Shown here: one piece after another, positions 32,591 through 41,520 of the stretch
Layout: each line of letters opens with the position of its first letter
How positions within the stretch are numbered: position 1 is the stretch's first letter
NCBI GenBank assembly: GCA_946811695.1
Contig: OX328125.1
Location: forward strand, 51,450,494 to 51,514,493
DNA length: 64,000 bases
From: Gonocerus acuteangulatus
Lineage: Eukaryota; Arthropoda; Insecta; Hemiptera; Coreidae
Reading direction: 5' to 3'
Notes under the pieces: generated by a model
The model's input: the letters and a program-made list of their open reading frames with translations, nothing else
Databases searched by the model: none
What the model was told of the DNA's origin: nothing
Translations under genes and position numbers: made by a program

Positions 32591-35305
32591 CGGTGCAAGG
32601 CCGATTATAGAATCTTGTTACAGGAGGCTATAATAAGTAAGCAGAGAGGGAACAATCAGCCCGCAGACGGAGTGAGGGTTGTCGGTGAAGAAGGAACTGA
32701 AAGTTTCTACATCGCAGCCTTGCGGCTGGTAGCCGAGTTGGAAGGCAGTGATGGGGGACTCGGAGACTTAATTGAGCCAGCGAGGGCTGGAATTGATGTG
32801 AGTAACCGACTTTGTCAGTGGATCCGGGCGCGCTTCCCGGCCTGGGGCAAACAGCCTGCTCCAGAGCCTTGCGGACAGCCCAGGAGACTGCTGCCTCTTC
32901 CGATTAATGCGAGAGCAAGACGCAGGGCCGAATATTCCCGCCTTCAGACACTGTGGAAAAAGAATAGAAGAAGAGCGGTGAATGAGATTCTCAATGGAGG
33001 CCCAGCGCACCATCGTCACTCACTTAATGAGTTGGAGGAATATTGGCGGCCATTGATGGAGGCCCCCTCTCACCCTTATCAGCTGGGTAATGTCGCGGGT
33101 CATAATAGGCGAATCTGTACGTTATGGACGCCTATCGAGGCTGAGGAGGTACGTGCATGCAAGCTTGACGCGTCTTCATCACCTGGCCCGGACGGCTTGA
33201 AGGTGGAGGAGTGGGAGTCTGTCTCTCCTATTCTCCGGGCTCTTTTCTACAATGTTTATATATTGGGAGGGAAGATTATTCCGGAGCTGGTGGGTGCTAG
33301 GACGATTTTCATCCCTAAGGTGAATAGTCCGGAGAGGCCAGGTGATTATAGGCCTATTTCTGTAGCCTCGGTACCCCTTAGGCAGCTTCATAAAATCCTA
33401 GCTGTGCGCCTGAGGGATCTGGACTTGCATGAGGTGGGACAAAGAGCGTTCATTTCGGCCGATGGTACGGCTGAAAACACTGTGATCTTGGATGCGGTGA
33501 TCAAGGAGGCGAGATTTCGACGCCGCGAGCTGCACGTCGTCGCCCTTGATATTGCCAAGGCTTTTGATAGTGTGAGCCACCATGCCCTCAGAGCTGCAAT
33601 GACCCTGAAAGGCTTACCTTCCGAATTCATTGAATACGTGATGGAGGTCTACGGTTGCGGGTTTACTCGCATCACCGACGGTAGGGGTTGGACGGGCCCA
33701 ATACGTTGCGGGAGCGGGATTAGGCAGGGCGATCCATTGTCCCCTTGTCTTTTTAATCTCGTAATGGATTGGGTTCTCCAAGCAGTTCCAAGCGAGGTTG
33801 GATTCAAGCTCGATGGGGTGGTGATTTCCTATCTTGCCTTTGCTGATGACTTGGTCTTGCTCACTTCCTCGGAGGCCGGTATGAGGTTGGCTATTTCGGG
33901 GGTGGAAAGTGTATTTCGCAGGCTCAGTGCCATTCGCAGTATGGGAATGGCACTGAGCCCTGGAAAGTGCCTGGCCCTGTCGCTGGTTCCGGCTGGTAGG
34001 TGTCACAGGATCAAGGTAGTCACTAACCCGTTGTTCAGGATCAATGATTTGCCTGTGCGACAAACTCAGGTAAATGACGCTTGGAGGTACCTGGGTGTTG
34101 TTTATGGGGGTAGGGGTGCTGAGGGGCCGAATTTGGATATTGGTGTAGCACTCGAAAGGCTGGGGAATGCACCTCTCAAGCCGCAACAGAGGCTCTTAGC
34201 TCTTAGAAGTCACCTCCTTCCGAAGTTTGTACATGGCATGGTGCTTGGCGGTGTTGCCCGGAAGTCGTTGGCCAAGATTGATATCAAGGTCAGGGCTGCG
34301 GTGAGACGCTGGTTGAGGCTCCCAAGGGATATTCCCTTGGGCTACTTTCATGCGGCGTGTGCAGACGGAGGCTTGGGGGTGCCTTGCATGAGCACCCTTG
34401 TCCCTGGGTTAACCATAGGCCGTCTCCAGCGTTTGGAAAGGTCAGGGTTGCCTGTGGCCAGGGCTGCATACAATTCGAGGGCTGTAGCCAGAAGGTTGCG
34501 GGACGCGAGAGAGGCCCTGGTGAAACAGGGCTTGAACGAAGACGCCTTCTACACGACGGAAAGGAAACGGTGGTGGGCCGAGAAGTTATATTCCTCCATA
34601 GATGGTAGTTCCCTGAGAGATTCTTCGAAATGCAAAGCCTCAACTCACTGGATCTCCGCTGGCGCAGGTGCCATTCCGGCTAGGGACTTTGTCCAGTTTG
34701 TTCGCGCTCACATTGGCGCGCTTCCGAATGCCGTTAGAGGATCCAGGGGCCGCAGAAATGATGGACCGCCCCTCTGTCGGGCAGGTTGTGCGTATGCAGA
34801 GACGGCCGGCCATGTGCTTCAAAGGTGCTTCGTGTCTCACGGCGGTCGGGTTCTGCGCCATGATGCAGTGGTGCGTATTTTGGCTGACAAATTCTCTCGG
34901 CTTGGCTATGAGGTCCACGTAGAGACAACCTTCAAAGCCCGCGGGAGGATGTGGAGGCCTGACATGGTAACATTGAAGGAGAACAAGGTGCATATTGTCG
35001 ACGTCCAGATCGTTGATTCCGCTCCTGGGCTTGATGATCTTCATGGGAGGAAATCGGCGAAGTATGCTGGGGTGCTGGAGGTCAGGGAGACTATTGGGAG
35101 AATGATGGGTGTTTCCCAGGATCGGGTGAAAGGAACATCCTGTACCATCAGCTGGAGGGGTGTATGGAGTCCTAAGTCGGCTAGGGATCTGAAGGCCCTT
35201 GGCATACCAATGTATACCCTACAGGGTATTGCTAGGAGTGTGCTGAAGGGCTCTTGCATTCTCTTCAGCAGGTGGAGGACTCATCTCGCCCGGGGGTACC
35301 CGTAA
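32591..35305 (+). CDS. R2-type reverse transcriptase/endonuclease, N-terminus missing
   Basis: Open without a stop from the left junction to TAA at 35305. Counting from the TTG at 32615, the protein has 896 residues and no Met near the start, so the N-terminal zinc fingers and Myb-like DNA-binding region of R2 proteins are lost. Residues about 187-200 carry the SSPGPDGLKVEEW motif. The RT palm has LDIAKAFDSV (Asp 312, Asp 318), GIRQGDPLSPCLFNLVMDWV (369-388) and YLAFADDLVLL (406-416). A C-X3-C-X7-H-X4-C knuckle lies at 721-738. The restriction-like PD-(D/E)xK endonuclease shows RPDM (781-784) and HIVDVQIV (793-800). Together these nick target DNA and copy the element RNA onto it in the nucleus. 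Catalytic residues look intact, but without the DNA-binding N-terminus this copy is probably not autonomous. Short ORFs on the opposite strand are shadows. Confidence 0.9.
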   Translation, partial: RCKADYRILLQEAIISKQRGNNQPADGVRVVGEEGTESFYIAALRLVAELEGSDGGLGDLIEPARAGIDVSNRLCQWIRARFPAWGKQPAPEPCGQPRRLLPLPINARARRRAEYSRLQTLWKKNRRRAVNEILNGGPAHHRHSLNELEEYWRPLMEAPSHPYQLGNVAGHNRRICTLWTPIEAEEVRACKLDASSSPGPDGLKVEEWESVSPILRALFYNVYILGGKIIPELVGARTIFIPKVNSPERPGDYRPISVASVPLRQLHKILAVRLRDLDLHEVGQRAFISADGTAENTVILDAVIKEARFRRRELHVVALDIAKAFDSVSHHALRAAMTLKGLPSEFIEYVMEVYGCGFTRITDGRGWTGPIRCGSGIRQGDPLSPCLFNLVMDWVLQAVPSEVGFKLDGVVISYLAFADDLVLLTSSEAGMRLAISGVESVFRRLSAIRSMGMALSPGKCLALSLVPAGRCHRIKVVTNPLFRINDLPVRQTQVNDAWRYLGVVYGGRGAEGPNLDIGVALERLGNAPLKPQQRLLALRSHLLPKFVHGMVLGGVARKSLAKIDIKVRAAVRRWLRLPRDIPLGYFHAACADGGLGVPCMSTLVPGLTIGRLQRLERSGLPVARAAYNSRAVARRLRDAREALVKQGLNEDAFYTTERKRWWAEKLYSSIDGSSLRDSSKCKASTHWISAGAGAIPARDFVQFVRAHIGALPNAVRGSRGRRNDGPPLCRAGCAYAETAGHVLQRCFVSHGGRVLRHDAVVRILADKFSRLGYEVHVETTFKARGRMWRPDMVTLKENKVHIVDVQIVDSAPGLDDLHGRKSAKYAGVLEVRETIGRMMGVSQDRVKGTSCTISWRGVWSPKSARDLKALGIPMYTLQGIARSVLKGSCILFSRWRTHLARGYP

Positions 35306-35624
35306 GCATTTTAGTGAACATTTAAATTTGTTTTAGTGGTGGCGTTGTAAGTACCATATAGTTGGATCTTTAAATTAGTGTCCTCTCATTCTTTCTTATT
35401 ATGCTTTTTTTAGTTTATTTATTCAATGTAATTATTTGGTTATTTTTGTTTAATGTTATTTTTTTTTCTAATGTTTATTTATATTGTATTATTATTTATT
35501 AAGCGTTTCCTATTATTTCTTTTTTTTATTTATTTATTATTATTATTTTATTTTTTTTTTTTTCCTTACATTTTATTGTGTCGTTGTGTAGATCTTTACT
35601 TATCTTTATATTATTTCTATGTAC

Positions 35625-35674
<50 letters not shown>

Positions 35675-36072
35675 TCTTCACTTTATTGCTATTGAGGAAC
35701 TTATGTAAATTTAATTATTAGTTTATGTGTATGTTTTAAATGATTCTAGGACATAAGACAACAGGTTTTGTAACCTGTCTACTTTTATTTTGTTTGGACT
35801 TCTGGAGGGGTTAGTAGTCGTAACCCTTAACTCCGGAATTATGGTTGGCACATAGCACATGGCTGAGGTGTCCTGGGTAATAAAATACCCTTTTTGTTTC
35901 TGGTACTATTTATTACTCGGTGGTTTGCCACCAATTCATTATGGTAAGGAGAGCCATAGCTGTATTAAGTTTATATGAATGTACAACTCACTATGTGACA
36001 ATAACATTGTAGAACACAATACTATTGTGAATGCTTATTGTACTATTTCTCCCAATAATAATAAAAAAAAAA
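35306..36072 (+). other. 3' untranslated region of the R2-like element
   Basis: Contains T-rich sequence, an (AT)n tract at 35628-35667, and possible stems such as GGGGTTA/TAACCC (about 35806-35826) and CAATA/TATTG (about 36002-36030) before the poly(A). R2 proteins bind structured 3' UTR RNA; that the same occurs here is inference. Confidence 0.6.
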
Positions 36073-36125
36073 AAACTTTCATGTTTCAGAGGCCATAGAT
36101 CAATAATATAAGGGTGGTTAAAATT

Positions 36126-36196
<71 letters not shown>

Positions 36197-36291
36197 GGTC
36201 ATGTTCGTTAACCAGCAGAATCCGTACACCGTAACGTGGGTTTTGGATCGCATGCTGGTACTCGTTTTATTATTCATCGTTTCTTAACGTA
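36073..36291. repeat. Right copy of long direct repeat flanking the R2-like element
   Basis: About 219 bp, directly after the element's A-run. The extra length over the left copy is in the (AT)n tract (36137-36191). Beyond both outer edges the flanks differ. Confidence 0.85.
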
Positions 36292-36728
36292 GAAAAATTA
36301 ATGTAACCATTTTTAAAGTGGTTCTTCTGACTCCTGGCTTTAAAATATAAATGGACTAGTATTTGCTTAATTGGTAGTTATAATTACTCATGGAACATTA
36401 TTATTTTGATTTCAATTATATTACAATTTATGCGGTATTCTACACCTAAATTAAAGTAAATCTCTTGAAATCGTGGAGAGCCTTTCCTAATGAATTTATC
36501 ACTAAAAGAATCTAACCTTTAGATACATTCTCTCCACGAGAGTAAATACTGTGTAATATTTACTGTTATTGCAGCGTACAAGGGAAGAATAAAATTACCG
36601 AATACATTAATGACGGAGTCATGCCTAAAAGGAATACTACGACGGATGAAGTTTGAATAATAATATAAGGTAGTGAAAGAGGAACGAGAAGCACCCTACA
36701 ACAATACCCCAAGAGTATTTAGCACTAC
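36292..36728. other. Spacer, no gene seen
   Basis: Nothing recognisable. Confidence 0.4.
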
Positions 36729-36825
36729 CTTGTTGGCAGACATTATACACTCTATCATGGCGGCGGTGGTAGCTTGAATGGCAGGGGGTGATCCTCTTAC
36801 ACTCGACAATGGCTTTCACCTCTTC
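36729..36825 (-). other. Possible internal exon of an unrecognised host gene
   Basis: On minus, a 97-bp segment is bounded by AG (before GAAGAGGTGAAAGCC) and GT (after GCCAACAAG). Its open frame reads EEVKAIVECKRITPCHSSYH and goes on to RVYNVCQQ, with three cysteines. It is less AT-rich than its surroundings and codon use looks plausible. The upstream pyrimidine tract is poor. No family recognised and no adjoining exon found. Confidence 0.3.
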
Positions 36826-36829
36826 CTTG

Positions 36830-37175
36830 AATATTATATGCAGGGTCCAACCCGTTCCTTATTCACGGGGCTATAGGGCTCCACATAGCTGTGTGCTAGC
36901 GACGAGCAGTAGTCGGCTTGGGAGCAACTAAAGCTCAAAATTAATTGCCTTGGAAAATGGGGGCTTTTGTTTAATAACGACAAATAAATATTAGACCTGA
37001 AATTTGCAAGCTTCGCAACGGAGACGAGAGAAATAATGATAATATTAAAATTAATTAATTATTAAAAATATCATTATTCCTCTGTTTATCTGTATTTATG
37101 TCATTTCACCTTGTCATTTTGATGATTTGTTCCTATTCTTAGCTAAGTTCTATAAAAAATCTATGGTTCATTTCC
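36830..37175. other. Spacer, no gene seen
   Basis: A GCAAGCTTCGCAACGGAG stretch near 37006 loosely recalls LINE tails. Confidence 0.35.
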
Positions 37176-37178
37176 CAT

Positions 37179-37325
37179 TTAGCGCGGTTCCTCCCTCCCT
37201 CCATAGGGAGGAAAAGAGATTGACCTCATGACGCAATCCGGAGCAGACGAATAGAAAAGGCCACTTTTCCGAACCCATTGATCTCGAAAATAACGGTGGT
37301 TAAAGTATGTATTCATGTATGTATG

Positions 37326-37378
<53 letters not shown>

Positions 37379-37400
37379 TGTAAAATAATACCCTTGTAAA
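37179..37400 (-). mobile_element. Helitron family 2, 3' part with (AT)n
   Basis: The minus-strand 3' end, AACCGCGCTAA, is at 37179-37189, preceded by a TTCCTCCC/GGGAGGAA hairpin. GTCATGAGGTCAATC and an (AT)n tract (37328-37374) follow the same layout as 32305-32590 and 56308-56724. The 5' end was not found. Confidence 0.6.
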
Positions 37401-38271
37401 GAATATAATATACCGATCTTAATCATAGTGTATTCTATGTTATGGAAATTGATTTAATTGTTCAATTTTAATACAAGTAGTTCTCAGGAAAATGAATTGT
37501 AACTTATATGGAAACGGCAGAAAAAAAACAAAAACAAAAAAAAAACAGAAAAAGGCAGTCAAGGGACCAATCCTATTTTAATATAATTTGAATACAGTTT
37601 ATTCTGGCATTTCTTTTTTAACGAGAAAATACATAGAATAAATGAATCCTGGACGCGAGCTTGCCAGGAGGAACCTAAACAAACATATCCGGGGTTTGTT
37701 TTACTAAACATTTTACTAAAACATTGAAGCGGGCGACCAAACAACTGAGGTCCCCCTCTAATTGCTGTACTCAGCAGAGCTAGAGGGGTAGATATTCGAA
37801 ATTATCATAATCCGTTTATGCCAATTTAACTTTAATAAGGGCGGTCCTTGGAAACAAAGCAGGATTAGGCCACTTGTGGATTAATAGCAGTAAGCAGGAC
37901 ATACATATTCCCTCTTGCTGTGAACAATAGATTCTGGAGCTTTGGTATTTCGGCTGTATTTTTCATCAGATCTGCGAATATATATTTCGTTTAATGACTT
38001 ATCTAACAAAGGCCTAACTTTTAAACAAGAGGACGGTATAAACGTTTCATTGGGTTAAATATCCCAAGAGAGAATACTTTGTGTATTCAATACGAGCATA
38101 ATCAATAAATTAAGACAAATTAAATGACACTATTGTATTCTCTTTGCTAAAACTTAGAGGGGGTATGCAAAAAAATTGTTTATTTATTTCTGATTTTTGT
38201 ATCACTAGGCGATTAACTCTTTAACAGTATCCATTTGTAGTAAGTTATTATGTCATTCATGTGTTGTCTTG
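37401..38271. other. AT-rich spacer, no gene seen
   Basis: The 61-aa ORF at 37559-37744 is unrecognised. Confidence 0.45.
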
Positions 38272-38275
38272 TTAA

Positions 38276-39315
38276 CCCCTTCAATTCCACTGTCCAGCCG
38301 GCTGGACATAACTTCCATGCTTTGTATAAGTCCGCCTATGGTCGATAGATGTTTACTACCACTTTGGTTTGAAGCTCTATACGTTTGTCTTCCACTTGAC
38401 AATTAATATAAATTGATTCCATTCGTTTTTGAAAGGTTATCTGTAAAAAACTTCTCTCCTCCACTACGTGCAGTCATGGATTCTATAGATTAGTGACTTT
38501 TCTTTACATATTTAGTCCAAATTGTTTCTTTTTAGTGTATAAAACTGCTCTGAATTTAATGTACATGATCTTTTTAAATGTTGGAAGTTCAATTTTATCA
38601 ATAAAGTTTGTAATAAGGTGTTTACAAATTTTTGAAAATCCTTGTCCAGTATACTGTACATGGGAAGTCAACCCTCATACTTTTTGTAATAATATTTTTA
38701 TCTATAATTCAAACATTTTACTGTTATATTTGTTTTCATGTTGGCAGAATTGTTTTTTTGAGTACCATAATAATGAATAAGTGGTATGGGCTAAAAGGGC
38801 CCAAACCATTCAAACATTTCATCGGTCCTTCGCACGATTTTCATAAAAATTACTCTTATTAGTTTTTTTAAAAAATAATCAATTATCTCTTTTTGAGACT
38901 AGACTATGAAAAGATTTCAATTTCATTAATTTTTATTATTACTGCGCTCTGACAACAATTTTTTGTCGAAAATTCTAATCTATTTTTACAATACCTTATT
39001 ATATTTGAACTTTTACAATAATATTTGCTAATCATTTATCAAATTAATTTTTTCTGAATTAAGCTCTTTTAAATTGTTAATAAATTACTGCTTTAATTAT
39101 CTATTTTTTTAATATTTCCAAATTTTGAATTTTTTTTTTCATCTACAAATCATATTACTTGAAAACTAACGTCCAGTATACTGGACATTGCATAACTCCT
39201 TTCAGGTAAACCATAAAATTCTGAAAAAATCAGGAATCTTCACAAGAGCAATACACAACTATGGCAGGAAAATAAACATTTTTTATCAAGAAATAAAAAT
39301 TCGGAACTGAAGGGG
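38276..39315. mobile_element. Non-autonomous piggyBac-type element
   Basis: Flanked by TTAA (38272-38275 and 39316-39319). TIRs are CCCCTTCAATTCC and the inverse of CCCCTTCAGTTCC. Just inside are palindromes of the form GTCCAGCCGGCTGGAC (38291) and GTCCAGTATACTGGAC (39170), with a decayed copy near 38644. TTAA duplication is diagnostic of piggyBac. The interior ORF (38493-38780) is not a DDE transposase. Confidence 0.8.
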
Positions 39316-39365
39316 TTAAGTTAATACCATATAAAATAATACAGTAAATTAGATTAAATTTATTT

Positions 39366-40030
39366 GGAGGGTTCAGAGCACAACTAGATCAAGTCCATGT
39401 TATACACGTACAGTTGTTTTTTTTTCCTTTTCTTTTGGTGCATCTACTGCTGAGGTCATTAGCACCAAACACGTACAGTTATCAGAAAATTAGTATTATG
39501 TCTTTTAATTTTAGAGACGTTGTATAAACCCTATTGATCAGTATAAGTCTTAATACTAGATATATCAGGCCTGGTACTGGTATAAATGTCAATAACAAAA
39601 AATACATTTGTTACTAATATGTATAAAGTAACATTAAGTTCATTAAATTTATTCTCTACTTATAGCTACAAAAGTCATAACATCATTTAGGAAAGCTAAT
39701 GTTATATGTAGTAGAAATTTTGAATTGAAATTTCAATTCGATTCTGGTAAATCTAGTGTTAAAAAAAATTGAACTTTACACTGACATTATTTATGTATAG
39801 CCTTGTTCATAAAATAGTTAGTTGGACTTGGCTTAATTGTGCTCTAAAAACAAATAAGATTGACTTCCAGATGTCAAGCAAGAACTGGTCCAAGCCGCAA
39901 AATAATGAAGTGAGGACTTAGTCTCCTGTAGCACCGAAAAGAGCAATTTTAGTAATATTCTTCAATGCCATTACAAAATGAAATGCAAAAAATGGACTTG
40001 TTTGGACTACTTGTGCTCTGAACTCCTGCA
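39366..40030. mobile_element. Inverted-repeat-bounded element of unknown class
   Basis: GTTCAGAGCACAACTAG near 39370 is inverted near 40003-40025 (CTACTTGTGCTCTGAAC), arms of about 30 bp with mismatches. No clear target duplication and no coding sequence. Confidence 0.45.
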
Positions 40031-40042
40031 TATAACAAAAAT

Positions 40043-40065
40043 GGGGGAGGGAGGAACCGCGCTAA
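40043..40065 (+). mobile_element. Helitron family 2, 3' end
   Basis: GGGAGGGAGGAACCGCGCTAA is identical in its last bases to the end at 30115. The 5' part was not located. Confidence 0.5.
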
Positions 40066-40767
40066 AACGTTCAACTAAAAGAACCTGAGTGATCTCAACT
40101 CATAGTTAGTTGATAACAAGTTTATTTGAGTTTCAATATACTATAAATTCTTTCTTTCGTATGCATAGTAAACCTCACGATGTGTATTTTATAGTGCATG
40201 TACTCACAGCATATTGTATTTTATCTTGCTTACAATATACAATAGTATCATCATTATGCCTTTGTGAGGAAGTCTAGATGAATGAATGGGAGTGAAACTA
40301 CGTGGCCTCAGATCGAGAATATCCTGAGGAATTCTGAACCAGGTCGATTCATCGATTTTATCATGAATTATAGAAAAGAACCATCGCTCATTCAGTCCGA
40401 CTTGTCAGAATAGCCCCGAGGCGCCTGCTCCAATAATCAGCTCATTTATAGCATTCATATTCAATGACGTATAATATAAAATTATTAAAATTGGAGTGAT
40501 TACCTAGTCTGGTGGTTACATTACCAGCTTGTCATCTGGTGCTTACAAAAATATACATAATACACCCATAAGCAGACAAATTATAGAACAAGTTCTCTGT
40601 CTTCTCATAGATAAAGCTTTTTTCATCATGTACTCGTTAATTTTATATCTATCTATTTTACCGATCTATGTCTTAAACCAGTATTAATCTTACTTAATCA
40701 CTTACTCAAACAGCACACAGTTACTGTATAATATTTTTCTGTTTTTTATGTATATAGTTTATATTAG

Positions 40768-40814
<47 letters not shown>

Positions 40815-40924
40815 AACAAAAATAAAACTCATTTTTCCTATAAAAATAATGTAGTTTTATAAAGACACAACGACTGAAACCTGACAATGTTTATGAGGTA
40901 TTTGAAATAATGTCTTTTCACACT
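40066..40924. other. AT-rich spacer with (AT)n at 40772-40810
   Basis: No gene seen. Confidence 0.45.
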
Positions 40925-41520
40925 TGGAGGGGTCGGAGCCAAATAGTGCCAAGCAACATTTTTAACACAATTTCACTGTAGCTGCTCTTTGTTGGATATT
41001 ATGTGGGACTATCAGACTATGATGCTAATGTACCTAAAATATGACTACTAGCTCTGTATGCTACTTAATCTTCTTGCCCCTAACCATTTACCATATAATA
41101 TCCAACATAACGCAGCTACAGTTAATTTTTGTTAATTATGTTGCTTGGCGGGGGCGAGGTTAGCTCAGTGGTAGAGCACTGGACTAATAAGCTGGAGGCC
41201 TGAGTTCAAATCCCGAGCAAGCACTAAAGATTTTTTCTTCTAGTGTCTTCGTTCATGGGTTGAATTCGGCCCCCTGACGTCCCTAGGCCAACCCATCCTT
41301 TAATTAATTTAATAATGGGTACCTTGGGTGCTAATGACTCTAGCAGTCGAAGCAGCCAAGGGGAAAATCAGGCGGCCGGAGCATAGTACTGACCACACTA
41401 TCTCCCTAGTGTGCCGTATGGTCATTAATCAGATACCTCTATAGTATCTGCCCCTCAGGGCCCTCGTGGCCTGTTACGGGACTGATGTTGCTTGGCACTA
41501 TTTTGCCCCAACCTCTTTAA
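40925..41520. mobile_element. Foldback element, one arm split by a SINE
   Basis: The left arm (40925-41008) contains AATAGTGCCAAGCAACAT and GTAGCTGC, ending GGATATTATGTGG. The right arm is its inverse, from CCATATAATATCC (41091) to ATGTTGCTTGGC (41149), and resumes after the SINE with ACTATTTTGCC (41497). Arms are about 80 bp with scattered mismatches. The loop of about 80 bp has no ORF. Confidence 0.75.
41150..41484 (+). mobile_element. tRNA-Ile-headed SINE with 12-bp target duplication
   Basis: The head has a clean A box (GGTTAGCTCAGTGG) and B box (GAGTTCAAATCCC). Its anticodon-loop position reads AAT, as in tRNA-Ile. A body of about 260 bp follows, including CTCCCTAGTGTGCC and CATTAATCAGATACCTC. 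ATGTTGCTTGGC is repeated at 41138-41149 and 41485-41496. RNA polymerase III would start at the head. It is a SINE rather than a tRNA gene, because of the body and duplication. Confidence 0.8.

Larger units (their letters stand above)
32591..36072 (+). mobile_element. R2-clade non-LTR retrotransposon, 5'-truncated, poly(A)-ended
   Basis: About 3.5 kb lying between two long direct repeats and ending in an A-run at 36062-36075. It holds one ORF (RT plus restriction-like endonuclease) and a 767-bp 3' region. The base composition is clearly more GC-rich than the surrounding DNA. The near identity of the flanking repeats and the undamaged ORF suggest a recent insertion. Target-primed reverse transcription explains the poly(A) end and the 5' truncation. 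Confidence 0.85.

Noticed and set aside
32768..35259. Ten or so ORFs of 60-190 aa overlapping the R2-like gene
   Set aside because: Antisense or out-of-frame shadows of a long GC-rich coding frame; none has a motif.
32591..35305. Bacterial contamination or horizontal insert because of high GC
   Set aside because: The protein is an R2-type retrotransposon enzyme and the flanking repeats and poly(A) show insertion into this host DNA.
38493..38862. ORFs inside the piggyBac-type element as its transposase
   Set aside because: No DDD motif or cysteine-rich tail; AT-rich hydrophobic reading of non-coding DNA.
41150..41225. Functional tRNA-Ile gene
   Set aside because: It continues into a SINE body and is flanked with that body by a target duplication.
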